Positions 22,531 to 35,297 of a DNA stretch of 64,000 nucleotides are shown piece by piece. The first letter of the stretch is position 1. Every line of letters begins with the position of its first letter. The DNA is taken from NCBI GenBank assembly GCA_029964075.1, contig CM057135.1, positions 20,548,863 to 20,612,862 on the forward strand. The letters are read 5' to 3'. The DNA is from Patiria pectinifera. Taxonomy: Eukaryota; Echinodermata; Asteroidea; Valvatida; Asterinidae. The notes beneath the pieces were generated by a model, which made no database searches, was not told the DNA's origin, and saw only the letters and a list, made by a program, of their open reading frames with translations. Position numbers and translations under genes: made by a program.

Positions 22531-25500
22531 CGCGAAAGACCTTTGCTATTATGTTCTTTGACTTTGTGAAGTTTCAATGTCATATGAGTATGCTTTATGC
22601 CCAAAGTGCCTACGAGAAAAAACGTGCACAAAGTATATGGCATTTTGGTTGGAATACCCAAGGGGGGGAGGCTTTTCCGTAAAATTACGAAAAAGCCAAT
22701 AAAAGATCAATAAGATACCGTCAATCTACCATGTGCGGCTTGTGTTTCAGATTTTTCTATTCCAATGTTTGTGAAATCCATCAAAGAATTAAATTTAGAA
22801 TGCAGCAATGTCATTCTGCAAATTATGAGTACATGGTATTAATTGCCGTAACTAGGGGGGGGGATATTTTTCATCTGTAAAATGACCAGTGTAGCAAGTT
22901 GGCTTTGGGGGGGGGGGGGGGCTGTCGCTATGCCACTGATAATGACCTATGTAATGCCCTGAATATAACACAGGATAAACTACATTCAAAGTTCTGAGAA
23001 ACATGTACCTCAATAAATTGTCTTTATTAGGCGTTTCCAAGGGGTATGCTTGTGTGCCTTTTCAGATGAATATGGGATAGTGCCAAGGAAACAATCGGGG
23101 TTTTTTTTCATCAGCCTTTTTGGTGCGTATTGACCTCTGAAAATAGTGTAGTGAGAGGAAATAAAGGAGGAAAAAAATGATCATGCCTTTAATATTGACA
23201 ATTGTCCTACTGATGGGGATTGTCACTAGCCAATCTCAAAGAAAATTCACAGGGAATTTAAGAACCTTTGCCTTTTTTTTTCTGTCAAATAAATTTTTGA
23301 ATGCGCAATCTCATTTGTTATATCCAAAAGAAAACCATCCTTCTCTAGGCCTTGCTGTATACACACAGATGTTACACCAAGACGCCATTGGAGTCTACAT
23401 TCAGACAGATTAAAATCGATTACCCCTGGTTCACACTGGCATTCCAGAGTCACGCCTAATTCGAGTTGATCAAAACACATTTCAGTTTCAGACGGGTAAA
23501 CGGAATGTTCCAGTTGCCAAAAAATGACAAAATACCAGTACATTGTACATGTATTGATAATCAAAAATTTCCTTTGCGTAAACAATGTCCAAGGGCCTTC
23601 CTGAATGTTTTTCCATTTATTGAATGTTTTGTTGACTATTGCTAGACAAATAGCCTAGCCTAGATGAGCAAGCTACCTCTCTCGTATGTCAGCTAATATA
23701 GCATCACTGATCTCATCTATTTTAGACGTCAAACTTATTTTAAATCTCAGGAATATTATGGTTTTGTGCAACTCTGGAACACCAGTCTGAACCTGGGCCT
23801 ACAATGTACTTGAGTTTGTCAAAACTGGAGGTAGACTGTCTACCCGAAACAAATCATGTTGTCCCAAAAAAATCATGTTCAGTTCCGCACCGGCTAGCTC
23901 GTCATGCTGCTAGATGTGCCTGTGCGACCAGGAAGATGTTTGCACGCATGTGCACTTAGGAACTTGAAGTATTAACCCATGAGGTGGTTCTGTGCTCAAC
24001 GATGAAGATGACCATTGCACTGCATCCCCAAACGACAGTCATATGCGCGTATGCAAAAATATGACCAATTTGAATTCACCTCTTGCTCATGAATAAGGTA
24101 TATAATACAAGTATTACGAATAAGGTATAAAACTTTTTAATTGGCCCGTGTTCTTCCATCTCTGTCTTATTTGCATTTCAGCGCGCTCACGAACACCAAA
24201 ACACAGGTTCTAATTGGCCATCACACCTCTTTGCCTTATCTGCATATACCAGCGTGCTCATTTGCATACTATAAAAACACGCAGTTGGGTGATGGGTCAT
24301 GACACGAACCGAGCGCTATAAGCATGTTCAGTGTCAAGGGTCAATTCGTTTGTTTACCAGATGTACATGTACGTGAAAATGTTTACTGCTGCGCTTGCCG
24401 GACGCTGACGGTAAGTGTTCGCTGAGTATAAGGACTTTTCTCTACTGTGATAAAAGGTGTTATCGTGATGTGACTCATTCATGTCATTTCTGATAGACTG
24501 TTGTTAACATGGTTAAAACTCAAGGTGGTGCGGCGTGTGTCCAACCATGTGGCCTTGCGTAGGTGATAGTGTACGTGGTAAGCCCCTTTAGGCCTAGGCC
24601 TAATTGAAATATTTAAGGCAGATACGAACATGTGAAAGTTCAGCAGTGAAACTGTTGAGTGTTGTGTTGGGTTGTTTCTTAGATTAGAAATACACTTAGT
24701 TATTTTTAAGAACTTTTAACAGAGTTGTGTTGTTTCGGTGGAGAGATTTTTTTGTAAAATGTTTTGTAAAAGAATTTTACCTTGGAAGTTCGATGCTTAC
24801 AGTATAGAGGCAGTTCACCTGGAATAGTCGTGTGTGTCGTGAAAAATAGAAAGTTTAACTGCAGTGCGCCCTCTCTAGAAGAGTGCAGCAGCATCAATAA
24901 CAGTTTGGTTTCTGCCTCTTCAATTGCGTTTGTTGTATGGAGCGGATCGCGGAGCCATGCTTGTTGGCGCATGCGCGTCGCAGCCGGATGCAGGGTGACC
25001 GTTTTAGCCGATTTTCGGCTGTTTTTAACATAATTATAATTTTTTTAAATGAGCTTGACGGAAATTTTCACAGAATGGAGGATTTTTTTTGCAGATTTCT
25101 GGCAGAACTCTGCAAAAATAGTTATTAAACAACATAGGCAATTTAAAAAAATGGTATGTTTTGTTTAAAGAAGCTGAAATGTTTTTACATGCACCCTTGC
25201 ATAATGGACAGGTTGGGTGGTTTAGGTAGTGAGGTTCAGTAGGAATCGTACATTGTTGTGATGCTTGTAGCTGTGTTTTGCTGAAATGTATGCAATTTTA
25301 TAACGTGTATTTTACTGTTAATTGTTGATAATGAAATTGGAACCTTAAATATGGCAATACTACAGCATATACATGTGATTTCAGTGTCTTTAGTGTATTT
25401 CGTGTAATTCTGAGGAATTGGACATAATTTTGATAAATGTGACAGATTTGTGAACTGCATTTAGCAGAATTTAACAATGAGCTTACGGTCACCTTGGGGG

Positions 25501-25729
25501 GACTGACGTGTGCACGTACGCGAACGCTGCTCTGCATATAGTGTATAGCATGCAAAGCATGCGGTAGATACATATGTACATGTAGTTCTTCAACACTAAA
25601 TCAGCGTAAGTCAAGTGGTGGCATTTGATATGTAAAAAAGTTGTAAGAATATTTGTGTTTGTATGATGAGTTTGACATTGATTGTGAAGGATTTGCATTT
25701 GAGTATAGTTAAAGTGTAAAAACGAAAGT
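22531..25729. other. No firm gene
   Basis: There are poly-G runs (near 22854 and 22906) and anonymous DNA. The frame at 23177-23413 starts with a hydrophobic, signal-peptide-like stretch (MIMPLILTIVLLMGIVTS), but the rest shows no family and it may be chance. Confidence 0.3.
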
Positions 25730-25839
25730 TTTAAGGGATGCTTAGGAATGGGATCCGGAATGGGACCGTTCGAGAACCGGGCGAGCTCGGCCCGCCCAGT
25801 AAGCTGCCGCCCGCTTCGAACACTGTACCCGCCCGGTTA

Positions 25840-26941
25840 CTCAAGCGTGACGCTCGGTTGCCTGCTGGAGTGGCCCTCTGGGTCACAACAATAGCTGTTA
25901 TCAACGGATTAGTGGTTAGTGTTCGAGGATTACAGCGCCCAACTCAGGTTGGGTTGGTGTGGAATTTTATTCTATTCTATCTTCCTAGAATGCAAGTATT
26001 TTATTTTTGCATGAAATCATTTGACAAATAAACTTGATAAAACTGCCTAGTTTGCAAAGTTCTATATATGAACAATGGTTAAAGGCTAGATGATCAAGGT
26101 GTGAATGTTTTTTTCTTTGAATTTTTCGAAATACGATGTTCGATATCTATATTCTCGGAATTGATCAAATGTACGAAATACCTCATTCTGTATTAATTGA
26201 AATAAAGTATTCCCCATATGACGAACATGAATTGTTTTGCGTGTGGTAATAACGTGATGTTTTTGAATTTTAGACTACAACACCGCACTTGCCCCTTATT
26301 CACGTTAATGCATACGCAATTTAAACAGAAAAGTGTGATACTCGTTTGAGAATAGAAGCGGGCGGGCTTGACCCCCGATCGGTATGAAGTGGCCCACTCG
26401 GTAGCCCCGATCGGTATGAAAACTGGGCACTCTTTTATTCAAGCGTGACGCTCGAGAAGCGGGTGGGAATGACCCACTCTGTAGCTCCCGATCGGTATGA
26501 ACACTCAGTTATTCAAGCCTGAGCTTGGTTGACTGGAGTGGCTCTCTTGGTCGCTATCAACGGATTAGTGGTTATTGTTCGAGGATTACAGCGCCCAACT
26601 CAGGTTGGGTTGGTGTGGAAGACGCTGGCAATCATTATATTTTTTGTGGAATTGTATTCTTTTTTAACTTCATAGAATGCAAGTGTTTTGTTTTTGCATG
26701 AAATCATTTGACAAATGAACTTGATACAACTGCCTAGTTTGCAAGGTCTGTATATGAACAATGGTGTGATTTTTTTCTTTGAATTTTTCGAAATACGTTG
26801 TTCGATATCTATATTCTCGGATTTGATCAAATGTACGAAATACCTCATTCTGTATTAATTGAAATAAAGTATTCCCCATATGACGAACATGAATTATTTT
26901 GCGTGTGGTAATGATGTGATGTTGTTGAATTTTAGACTATG
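25840..26941. repeat. Local duplication with 656-bp offset
   Basis: The block about 25840-26285 recurs at about 26500-26940 (shared: CAACGGATTAGTGGTTA, TTCGAGGATTACAGCGCCCA, TTCGATATCTATATTCTCGG, AAAGTATTCCCCATATGACG). Between them the motif GATCGGTATGAA plus ATTCAAGC is itself repeated. No coding function is apparent. Confidence 0.65.
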
Positions 26942-27826
26942 ACGTCAAGCGAGCGCAGAGCAAACCTTCTTTGTCATTCATTGAACGGTCTCCCTCATGT
27001 CTTAATATCGAATACATACAGCGCAGCGGGGGATATCTAACCTTAGGAACAGCCCATGACGTGTACTGCTTTGTTTCAACGCGGGATTGGGTGTCAGACA
27101 GAAAGTATGATACACGCTGTAAACATAATAGTCTGATACCCTTTCACTATACTTTGTGATAAACGCCTTTGGACTATCTGTTGAACGAAAAAAAATAATT
27201 AATGCACGTAAATAGAACAAACTGAGGAATTCTGATCTTAATACTGAACAAAATACCAACCCCGTTTGCTTTAAAAGTCAGATTCAGAGATTCATCGGTG
27301 CAAGTCCATATACATTTGTATACATTTAAGGGGAGAAAAACGTACCGCGTAACTAATTGAAACCCATGTTCACTGATCACTCAAGCTTTTCAATAGGCCT
27401 GCGAGGGCAATCGGTCACCAACAATAGCAGTCCACGGGAGGGATTACCGGCGGCGCGCCCTTTGATTTGCCGGGTCTTTGTTACCCAGCAGTGAGGATTA
27501 TCGCCTTGCAAATTGCTTCTTTTGTTAGGCTCAGGAGAGGGCCCACCAGTCAGACTTGTACTTCGTTCTCTTAATCCGAGCTCGCCCACTTTGGAGAGGA
27601 GTCCCAATCCCTTTCTCGGAGTGGGCGAGGCTTAGCCCAGACCGTCTGGGAACCGGGCGGTAAGGGATCTAACGCCTTAAGTTACTTTGGGGAAGTTGTA
27701 GTAAATAGTGTTGGCGGATGTGACTAACCCCACTTGTCATGCTTGTCTGCTTGTTTATTATGTGTGGCCTCTGTTTGCTTAATATTACAGTCTGTACGGA
27801 TTGCTTTTTAGTGTTTGCTGCGCTGT

Positions 27827-28094
27827 ACGTTCGGCCACACGTCTGGGAATCCTACTAAAGAGTTTATTCTAAACAGTAGTGCACCCTTTTATGGCATATA
27901 TTTTTTGTTACATACATACCACTGATATGGTTGTTTTCTATGAGTTCTTATCTTTTGCCCCCCGGGTAGATAAGGTGATATTTCTTTTTTGTGTGTGAGA
28001 AATTCATGCATCTTTGTGGAGTCCATATGCGCCAGTTTGGGACTAAACTCCTCAGTAGGTTGGGAAATTAGGCGTGTGGCCTAACGTACGGCGT
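27827..28094. repeat. Short inverted repeat
   Basis: About 45 bp at 27827-27870 (TGTACGTTCGGCCACACG) is found inverted at 28045-28094, with a loop of about 175 bp. It may be a MITE remnant. Confidence 0.35.
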
Positions 28095-29792
28095 AGAAAT
28101 ACAGAGGACACACATGTCTAGTGGGGCTAGGCTGTGACTAGGTTAGTTTGGAGTGGTTCCGGGTTTTTTGCATTTGGACATTTTCTTTTGTTGCTCATAT
28201 GCAGTGTTGCTGTTTGTTATTGTTGAGAAACTTGAAATTTTTTCAAGAAAATATTGTTACTGTAATGGTCTTGTGCAGGCGTCAATTTGAAGCCTGAACC
28301 CACCCTCCTCACGTCATCACCTTTATTCACCTGAGCCAATTATGTATAAGGTCAGGATTTCACCACCACTTCACTCTATCAGCAAATGTGTTAGTCCAAA
28401 CTTCACCCTTTGAATTATTTCCATAGGTGAAGCTTCACTTTTTCAGTTTTTGCCAGGTCTGACGCTTCACCACTGTTTCACCATATTGGCCATCTGCATA
28501 GTTCAAGCTTCACCTCTATTAAAATCAAGCTTCATTAATGTTTACTTATAACTAGACCATGACTGCAATGGTTACATTTGTAATTCCACAATGCTAAAAA
28601 AAGTCAACCAGGTTTCAATCCAAAGATACAGTGACATTTATTTTGTAAATCCAATGTTTCTACAAACACATTTTTGTTAAAAAGCATGAAGTTTATTCGA
28701 AAGTTGTTTTAACTTTGACACTTGTTTACAAACTCTAACTTTTGTCAACTATCAAACACCAACTCCTGTGAAATAACTTTTATTTGTAAATGAAACATTA
28801 TGCTCATTCCAGACAAATTCCAGTAGGTGATCCTCAGTGATTGGGTATGTAATGCACCAATTTCCACTTCATATCAAAACCAATGCATTTCATAGCTATT
28901 AATCCCCAAAGAAATGGTCGTTTGAGCACAAATAGTATAAATATACACAAATATATAATCCTGCTAATGAATTGCCTTTTGCTGTATATTTTCTATTCTT
29001 AAACCCACATCCCATCAAAAAAGCACACTATATTGTGTATATTAAGATATTGTATTTGAACAAAATATTAAAAAAAACGAATTTCAAATATTATAAACCA
29101 GCTGACTGCATGTAACAACCTAATTATTGCAAAAATGTCAAGCAGAGTCTGAGTTGTTGCACAAGACTGACACATTATGGTTTCAGTCTTTTACAGATCA
29201 GGACTGGTCCTCAGGTTTATGACATTACAAACTTTGCTAAAATAAATAAAAAGTACAGAGCACACATAATGGACTATATAAATAAAATAATCTGTAACAA
29301 TAATATTGCCACAAGTTCTGCCAGTATCAGCATTTCAGTACAACCACAACTTATTTACATTTATAAAGTAAACTTCAATGTTATTTTCACACAGGGGTGT
29401 GCCATTAGATATGGGGGGGTGTGAGTTTGTTGAAAACAATTAATTTCCCACTATTACAGATCACAAAGTCTAGAGCCACTGGTGAGAACAAACTAAAAAA
29501 CTCTGAAGGAATAAGTTAACATTAAAAAGTTCATTCACCTTGCACCTTTGCCGATACACACTTTCTTTGACAACTTAAAAATCTTCCATTTCCCCGGATA
29601 TCTAATGGTGTAACCCTGTGCCCCTAACAAGGCATTTAAAAACATATGAAATAAATATGAAAGCACCAAATGAAAGCACATGTTTTCAGGAACACACTAG
29701 GTAAGAAAACACCTTTTTTCAATATTAAAGCACACTTGTTATGAACACATTATCTAAAAAGATTGCTAGTATACAACTTACATTTTCATATA
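28095..29792. other. No recognisable gene
   Basis: AT-rich anonymous DNA with no conserved frame seen on either strand. Confidence 0.4.
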
Positions 29793-30122
29793 CCGTATTG
29801 TCTCTAATAAATGCCCTCCCCTTTTGCAACCAAACTTGTAAAAATTTAAAAAAAGGACAGCAAATGAGTACAACCAGTATGCTCTTAAGTCTACATTTAC
29901 AATTATGATTGTAAATTTGATTGCTACACCTATCAAAAAAACATTATTTATTAAACTTTTTTGCATCAGAATCCAAAATTTTTATTTCAGGCAGTTTTTA
30001 TAATGAATCAGAATCCAAAATTTGTATTTTCAAGCAGTTTTTATAATGAAAAGTTCACCAATAAACCCCCTCCCCCCCGGAAAATGTCAATGCCTCGGAG
30101 GCGTTTATTAGAGACAATACGG
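29793..30122. mobile_element. Mariner-like MITE with TA target site
   Basis: The ends CCGTATTGTCTCTAATAAA and TTTATTAGAGACAATACGG are inverted copies bounded by TA on both sides (29791-29792, 30123-30124). The interior is non-coding and includes a tandem duplication of about 40 bp (CAGAATCCAAAATTT...GCAGTTTTTATAATGAA) near 29967-30050. Confidence 0.7.
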
Positions 30123-30431
30123 TATCCTTAATTATATACTTAATAATTTTATACAAAATCTTTGACAACACATAACACTAGTTAAAATCTACAAGCATTC
30201 ATATTTCTAGAAAATATCCATCCTGGAAAAAATTCACAGCCCTGTCATTGGGCCATTTTTCACAATTATAGGCTTATGAACAAATCATTTATGAGTTTCA
30301 TTCCTCTTGGCTACCCTGGTAGCTGCAGCTTTTTGGGCTCCTCTTTTTCAATTTTTGGCCACTTGGCAGAGGTGACTTAGTGAGTGTGAGACCATCTGTT
30401 TACTTAGGAGCAGACGTGAGGCAAGAATTTC

Positions 30432-32281
30432 TTATGTTTCCTCATCAGGTACAGCATCGTCAAGATCATGTGCAGCTCTTCTCTTCTCTTCAAACACCTT
30501 CGCCAGGTATTCACTAGGAAGGTACTCATTAGGTTGACTTACATTGCCATCCTGAAAATTATGTAAAAGTAATTTAGGCAAATCCATAAAATGGCCAGTG
30601 CAAGTTGGCTGACACGTTGAGCAATCTTGGGGTAGTCTTTCTTGATCAGGAACAGGCCAAGGGAAGAACAATACAGACGGTCCTTTTGGACACCATAGAA
30701 CACTTGATGGGTCATCTCCGAATCTTCTCTGGCAAACAGGGTGGGCACAGTCTGGTTTGAAACAGCAAACTAACCTGAAAACATATTTGTTTCCTTGTAC
30801 AGTGTGGTTATCCATAATTGATAATATCTTATCTATGTGTTGGAATCTTTCCATTTCTTCAGGAGATAATTCTTTCAATTTGTTTCTGGCTGATTTTGAA
30901 GCCTTTAAATACTTGTTCAAAGTATTGCGACGAGTCTGCAGTTCTGATGAAAGGAATCCTGTTGCACACTTAAAGAGACGTATTTCACCCCCTTTGTATT
31001 CGGTTTTATCTACTCTATCTATGTAGACGTCTGTGGCAGCATCTTGATTCGCCTTCACTCTTTCAAGATCAACTTCGCCTAGTGTGTCTCTGTTTTCACC
31101 ACACAGTGTTGAGGGAATGAATAAATTAGCAGCACTCCTGCACAGCTGCCCATGTAAGTGTTCCACCTCATTCAGAAACGAACCCCCGCTGTACCTAGTT
31201 GTCACTATTGTGGCTAATTTTTGTCTCTCTGTGTGCCATTCTGTCCACATGAATTTGGTTTCGGCATGGGATGGATTTTCATCGCCTCCTCCATCGACTC
31301 TTATGTATGTAGTCTATTTCTTGTCTGAATTGTCGGCTGAGAAGAATTTAGATTGGTATAAGGGTGAGCTCCTCAACATGTCCAGATCTGCGTATTGTTG
31401 ACCAGCATTCTTGGGATCTAACTTATTACACTTGACAACTCCGGCATATTAAATTTTGTCAATGGGGGAGGTTTCACTCCCACTAAAGTAGTAAGAAGAC
31501 ACTTGCAGAACATTTTGTTCTTTGTTGGTAAAGTCTGTGTGAGTTGCCAGATCTTCTTCTCCCCTGATCATAATAGATTTTATTTTTCCTGATGTTGCGA
31601 GGGTGTCCAACCTGAACCCTGCGGCGTCATCTCGATTGAGGTACATAGCATTTTGGTGATCTTTTTTTTGCAGGACATTAAGTGATTTGTAGAGACAGTT
31701 GGACCATTTTTCATCTGCATTTATTTTTATGTCAAAACCCTTTCGGCCGCGCTTACTGATGACGTTTGCTACACTTTTGTAGCGTTTACTTGATGCATTT
31801 CTGGAATTGCGTGGTACACAAAGTTGTATGATCTGACCGTGACTTATGTGCCCTCCCAGTTCCTCTTGTAGTTGATGTTGCAATCTTTGAAATGTTATTT
31901 TTTGTCCAATCTTTTTTCTCTCCCAAGTGAGAGATCCAGATGAACGCCATTTATCAGCACCCACATTCGATTCTTTGTCCAATGTGTGGATGTCGTATCA
32001 ATAGACTATCTCTCCTAGGTGTAGTTTGCTGGAGAAACCGTCTTGACTCATATTTCTTTTTTATCTTTCTTCTGAACTTCTGAACAAAGTTGTATGATCT
32101 GACCGTGACTTATGTGCCCTCCCAGTTCCTCTTGTAGTTGATGTTGCAATCTTTGAAATGTTATTTTTTGTCCAATCTTTTTTCTCTCCCAAGTGAGAGA
32201 TCCAGATGAACGCCATTTATCAGCACCCACATTCGATTCTTTGTCCAATGTGTGGATGTCGTTTCAATAGACTATCTCTCC
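30432..32281 (-). pseudogene. DDE-transposase-like protein, catalytic and C-terminal part, decayed
   Basis: One minus-strand frame runs from about 31982 to the stop at 30432, broken by two in-frame stops (TAA at 31449, TAG about 140 bp further on) while staying open between. Motifs in order: NRDDAAGFRLDTL, RVDGGGDENPSH, then SGGSFLNEVE. These fit the three acidic positions of an RNase H-fold DDE transposase, with about 43 residues between the second and third. A Cys/His-rich stretch follows (CCFKPDCAHPVC, CSTCQPTC), and the tail is acidic. Such proteins cut and join transposon ends, but this copy cannot be translated whole. Its 5' region contains a 266-bp tandem duplication and then a foldback insertion. 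I do not know the family's formal name, and the DDE assignment is inference from spacing and motifs. Confidence 0.55.
31818..32281. repeat. 266-bp tandem duplication within the transposase-like gene
   Basis: Copy 1 is 31818-32083. Copy 2 begins at 32084, is interrupted after 32284 by the foldback element and resumes at 35295-35359. The copies differ at only a few bases (for example TCGTATCAATAG against TCGTTTCAATAG). Copy 1 is therefore the empty version of the insertion site. Confidence 0.8.
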
Positions 32282-32284
32282 TAG

Positions 32285-35200
32285 TAGTCCAGCGGATATG
32301 TGAAAAAATTGTGCACTTTTGCATAAAAGCGTGAAACTTGGCACAGATGTTTATATTCATGCGAGAAAATGTTTTAGATGTGGAGCCATCGCAAATTTAC
32401 CCTTTTAGGGCGTGGCATCCATTTAAAAAAAGGGGGGCGGGACTTGTCGTGCCCGCAGTGAAAATGGTTTTTCCCACTTGTTACAAAAGCAGGAAACTTC
32501 ACAAAGACATAATTATATAGATTATTAGTGTTTTCCAGATTCGGAGCCACCAAAAAAGTACCTTTTTGGGGGCGTGGCAGCCATTAAAAGAAAAGGGGGG
32601 GGGGTAATTATTATGCCCACTTTGGAAAACATTGTGCCCATATTTCATGAACGAATAAAACATCCCACAGACGTTTATATTCATGAGAAAAAATTTTCCA
32701 GATGTGGAGCCATCTTCGAACACACTCTTTTAGGGGCGTGGCAACCATATAAGGAAAAAGAGGGGGGCGGGGTTTTCATTATGCCCACCCTGGAAATATT
32801 GTTCCCACACTCATAGAGAAATGGAACTTTCCACAAACATTGACATTCATGAGAAAAAAAATTCCAGATGTGGAGCCATCTCGAACACACCCTTTTAGGG
32901 GCGTGGCAACCATATAAGAAAAAAAGGGGGGCGGGGTTTTCATTTTGCCCACCCTGGAAATATTGTTCCCACACTCATAGAGAAATGGAACTTTCCAGAA
33001 ACATTCACATTCATGAAAAAAAAAATTCCAGATGTGGAGCCATCGCGAACACACCCTTTTAGGGGCGTGGCAGCCATATTGAAAAAAAGGGGGTGGGGTT
33101 CTCATTATGCCCAACATGGGAAAAATGTGCCCACATCTCATAAACGAATGAAGCTATTCCCACAGACATTAATACTCACGAGAAAAAAGTCACATGTGGA
33201 GCCATCGTAAACACACCCTTTTAGGGGCGTGGCAGCCATAATAAAATGGGGGGGGGTAGTCATGATGCCCCTATAAAAGAAAGTCATGCCTACCTTTCAT
33301 AAATGGATTAAATTCCACTAGGACAATATATTCATAAAAATCTTCTTTTTTTATAAATGTGAAGCCATCACAAACCTACCCTTTTAGAGGCACGGCGTCC
33401 ATTTTTAAAATGGGGGGGGGGGTACTCAATATGCACAACATGGAAAATTTTGACCGCTTTTTATATAATAAAATCCACCCCATATAGCTGTTTAATGTGT
33501 TGGAGTACATGCAGGGCCGCCTTTATAGTTGGAAGTTACTGTTGGCAAACCCTTTGTTTTCTTTCACTATGCATTCTTGCCTCATCTATATTAACCCAGT
33601 TACTGGTAACCTTTCAACTGCAACAATATCTGAATTGGGGTATAAACTGGGGTGCCTCAGTTAGTCCTGGAAAGACTAGTGTTACTTCTCCAAATACATT
33701 GTTTCCCCTGCCTTTTTTTCTGACAGACCAAAAAGGGTTGTGTGGTGGGGGTACACAGATTCATTGAATGTGAAGTCATAGTGGACGTGTCCACCACTTT
33801 GTGAGGCGAGTACATCGTATTGTTACCCAATCTGCTGCCAATGCGGCGCAACGGGTAGGGGGTAGGGGGATTTTACACTCCCCCCCCCCTTAAAAAAGGA
33901 TTTCCATGGCCCTTAAATGTTAAATGTTAGAGTTTAGGGCTGCCATTGTGTGCTGTGTATTTGTAATTATGAAATCACTCTGGAATTTAGATGTGCATGA
34001 TAATGTAGGTGCAAGTACACACATTGAACCCTATAACACGGGTTAGCCTACCGGTACTTACCCATGCTCTTTGGTGTAAGTCATTGTATTACCAAATAAT
34101 ATAGGTTATGGGCCAATCAATATTATACGACAGCAACAACAAATTATAAAAATTGCAATTGTGGGCACAGTGAGTAGGCCCCTCACACCTCTAATAGGAT
34201 GAGTTTGCTGTGGCTCTACATATGAATTTATTATCTTGCACCAAGTTTGTGTGAAGTTTAGTCATTTATGAAAGTTCGATGGTGGGCAAATGATTAGTAG
34301 CACCCCCCACCCATTTTTTTTTTAAATAGATGCCATGCATCTAAAAGGATAAGTTTGTGATGGCTTCAATTACAAAAAAAAGAAAGATTTTAATGAATAT
34401 ATTGTCCGTGTGGAGTTTAATCCATTAATGAAAGGTAGGCATGACTTTCTTTTATAGGGGCATCATGACTAACCCCTCCCCCCATTTTACTATGGCTGCC
34501 ACGCCCCTAAAACGGTGTGTTTACGATGGCTTCACGTGTGACTTTTTTTTTCTCGTGAATATTAATGTCTGTGGGAATTAGCTTCATTCGTTTATGAGAT
34601 GTGGGCAATTTTTTCCATGTTGGGCATAATGAGAACCCCGCCCCTTTTTTTTCCAATGTGGCTGCCACGCCCCTAAAAGGGTGTGTTCGCGATGGCTCCA
34701 CATCTGGAATTTTTTTCTCACGAATGTCAATGTTTCTGGAAAGTTCCATTTCTCTATGAGTGTGGGAACAATATTTCCAGGGTGGGCATAATGAAAACCC
34801 CGCCCCCCTTTATTTTCTTATATGGTTGCCACGCCCCTAAAAGGGTGTGTTCGAGATGGCTCCACATCTGGAATTCTTTTTCTCAAGAATATTAACGTCT
34901 GTGGGATGTTTTATTCGTTCATGAAATATGGGCACAATGTTTTCCAAAGTGGGCATAATAATTACCCCCCCCCCTTTTCTTTTAATGGCTGCCACGCCCC
35001 CAAAAAGGTACTTTTTTGGTGGCTCCGAATCTGGAAAACACTAATAATCTATATAATTATGTCTTTGTGAAGTTTCCTGCTTTTGTAACAAGTGGGAAAA
35101 ACCATTTTCACTGCGGGCACGACAAGTCCCTCCCCCTTTTTTTAAATGGATGCCACGCCCCTAAAAGGGTAAATTTGCGATGGCTCCACATCTAAAACAT

Positions 35201-35294
35201 TTTCTCGCATGAATATAAACATCTGTGCCAAGTTTCACGCTTTTATGCAAAAGTGCACAATTCATCGATATTTTGTCACATATCCGCTGGACTA
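32285..35294. mobile_element. 3.0-kb foldback element with long composite inverted repeats
   Basis: The ends TAGTCCAGCGGATATGT and ACATATCCGCTGGACTA are perfect inverted copies, and the similarity extends about 1.1-1.2 kb inward from each side. Each arm is a run of about 164-bp subunits (about 7 left, 6 right), each with CACCCTTTTAGGGGCGTGGCA and a poly-G patch. The middle (about 33480-34250) is unique and non-coding. TAG flanks both ends (32282-32284, 35295-35297), and the uninterrupted duplicate at 32015-32030 has a single TAG, proving a 3-bp target duplication. There is no transposase, so movement would need one in trans. Confidence 0.8.
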
Positions 35295-35297
35295 TAG

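Noticed and set aside
23177-23413. Small secreted protein gene
   Set aside because: The hydrophobic start is suggestive, but there is no splice support, family or second exon; chance cannot be excluded.
25738-26031. Open frame of 97 codons in the duplicated region
   Set aside because: The second copy of the duplication does not preserve the frame.
32338-35070. Many frames with RVCSRWLHIWN or GAWQPYK motifs
   Set aside because: They are translations of the foldback subunits in both orientations, not genes.
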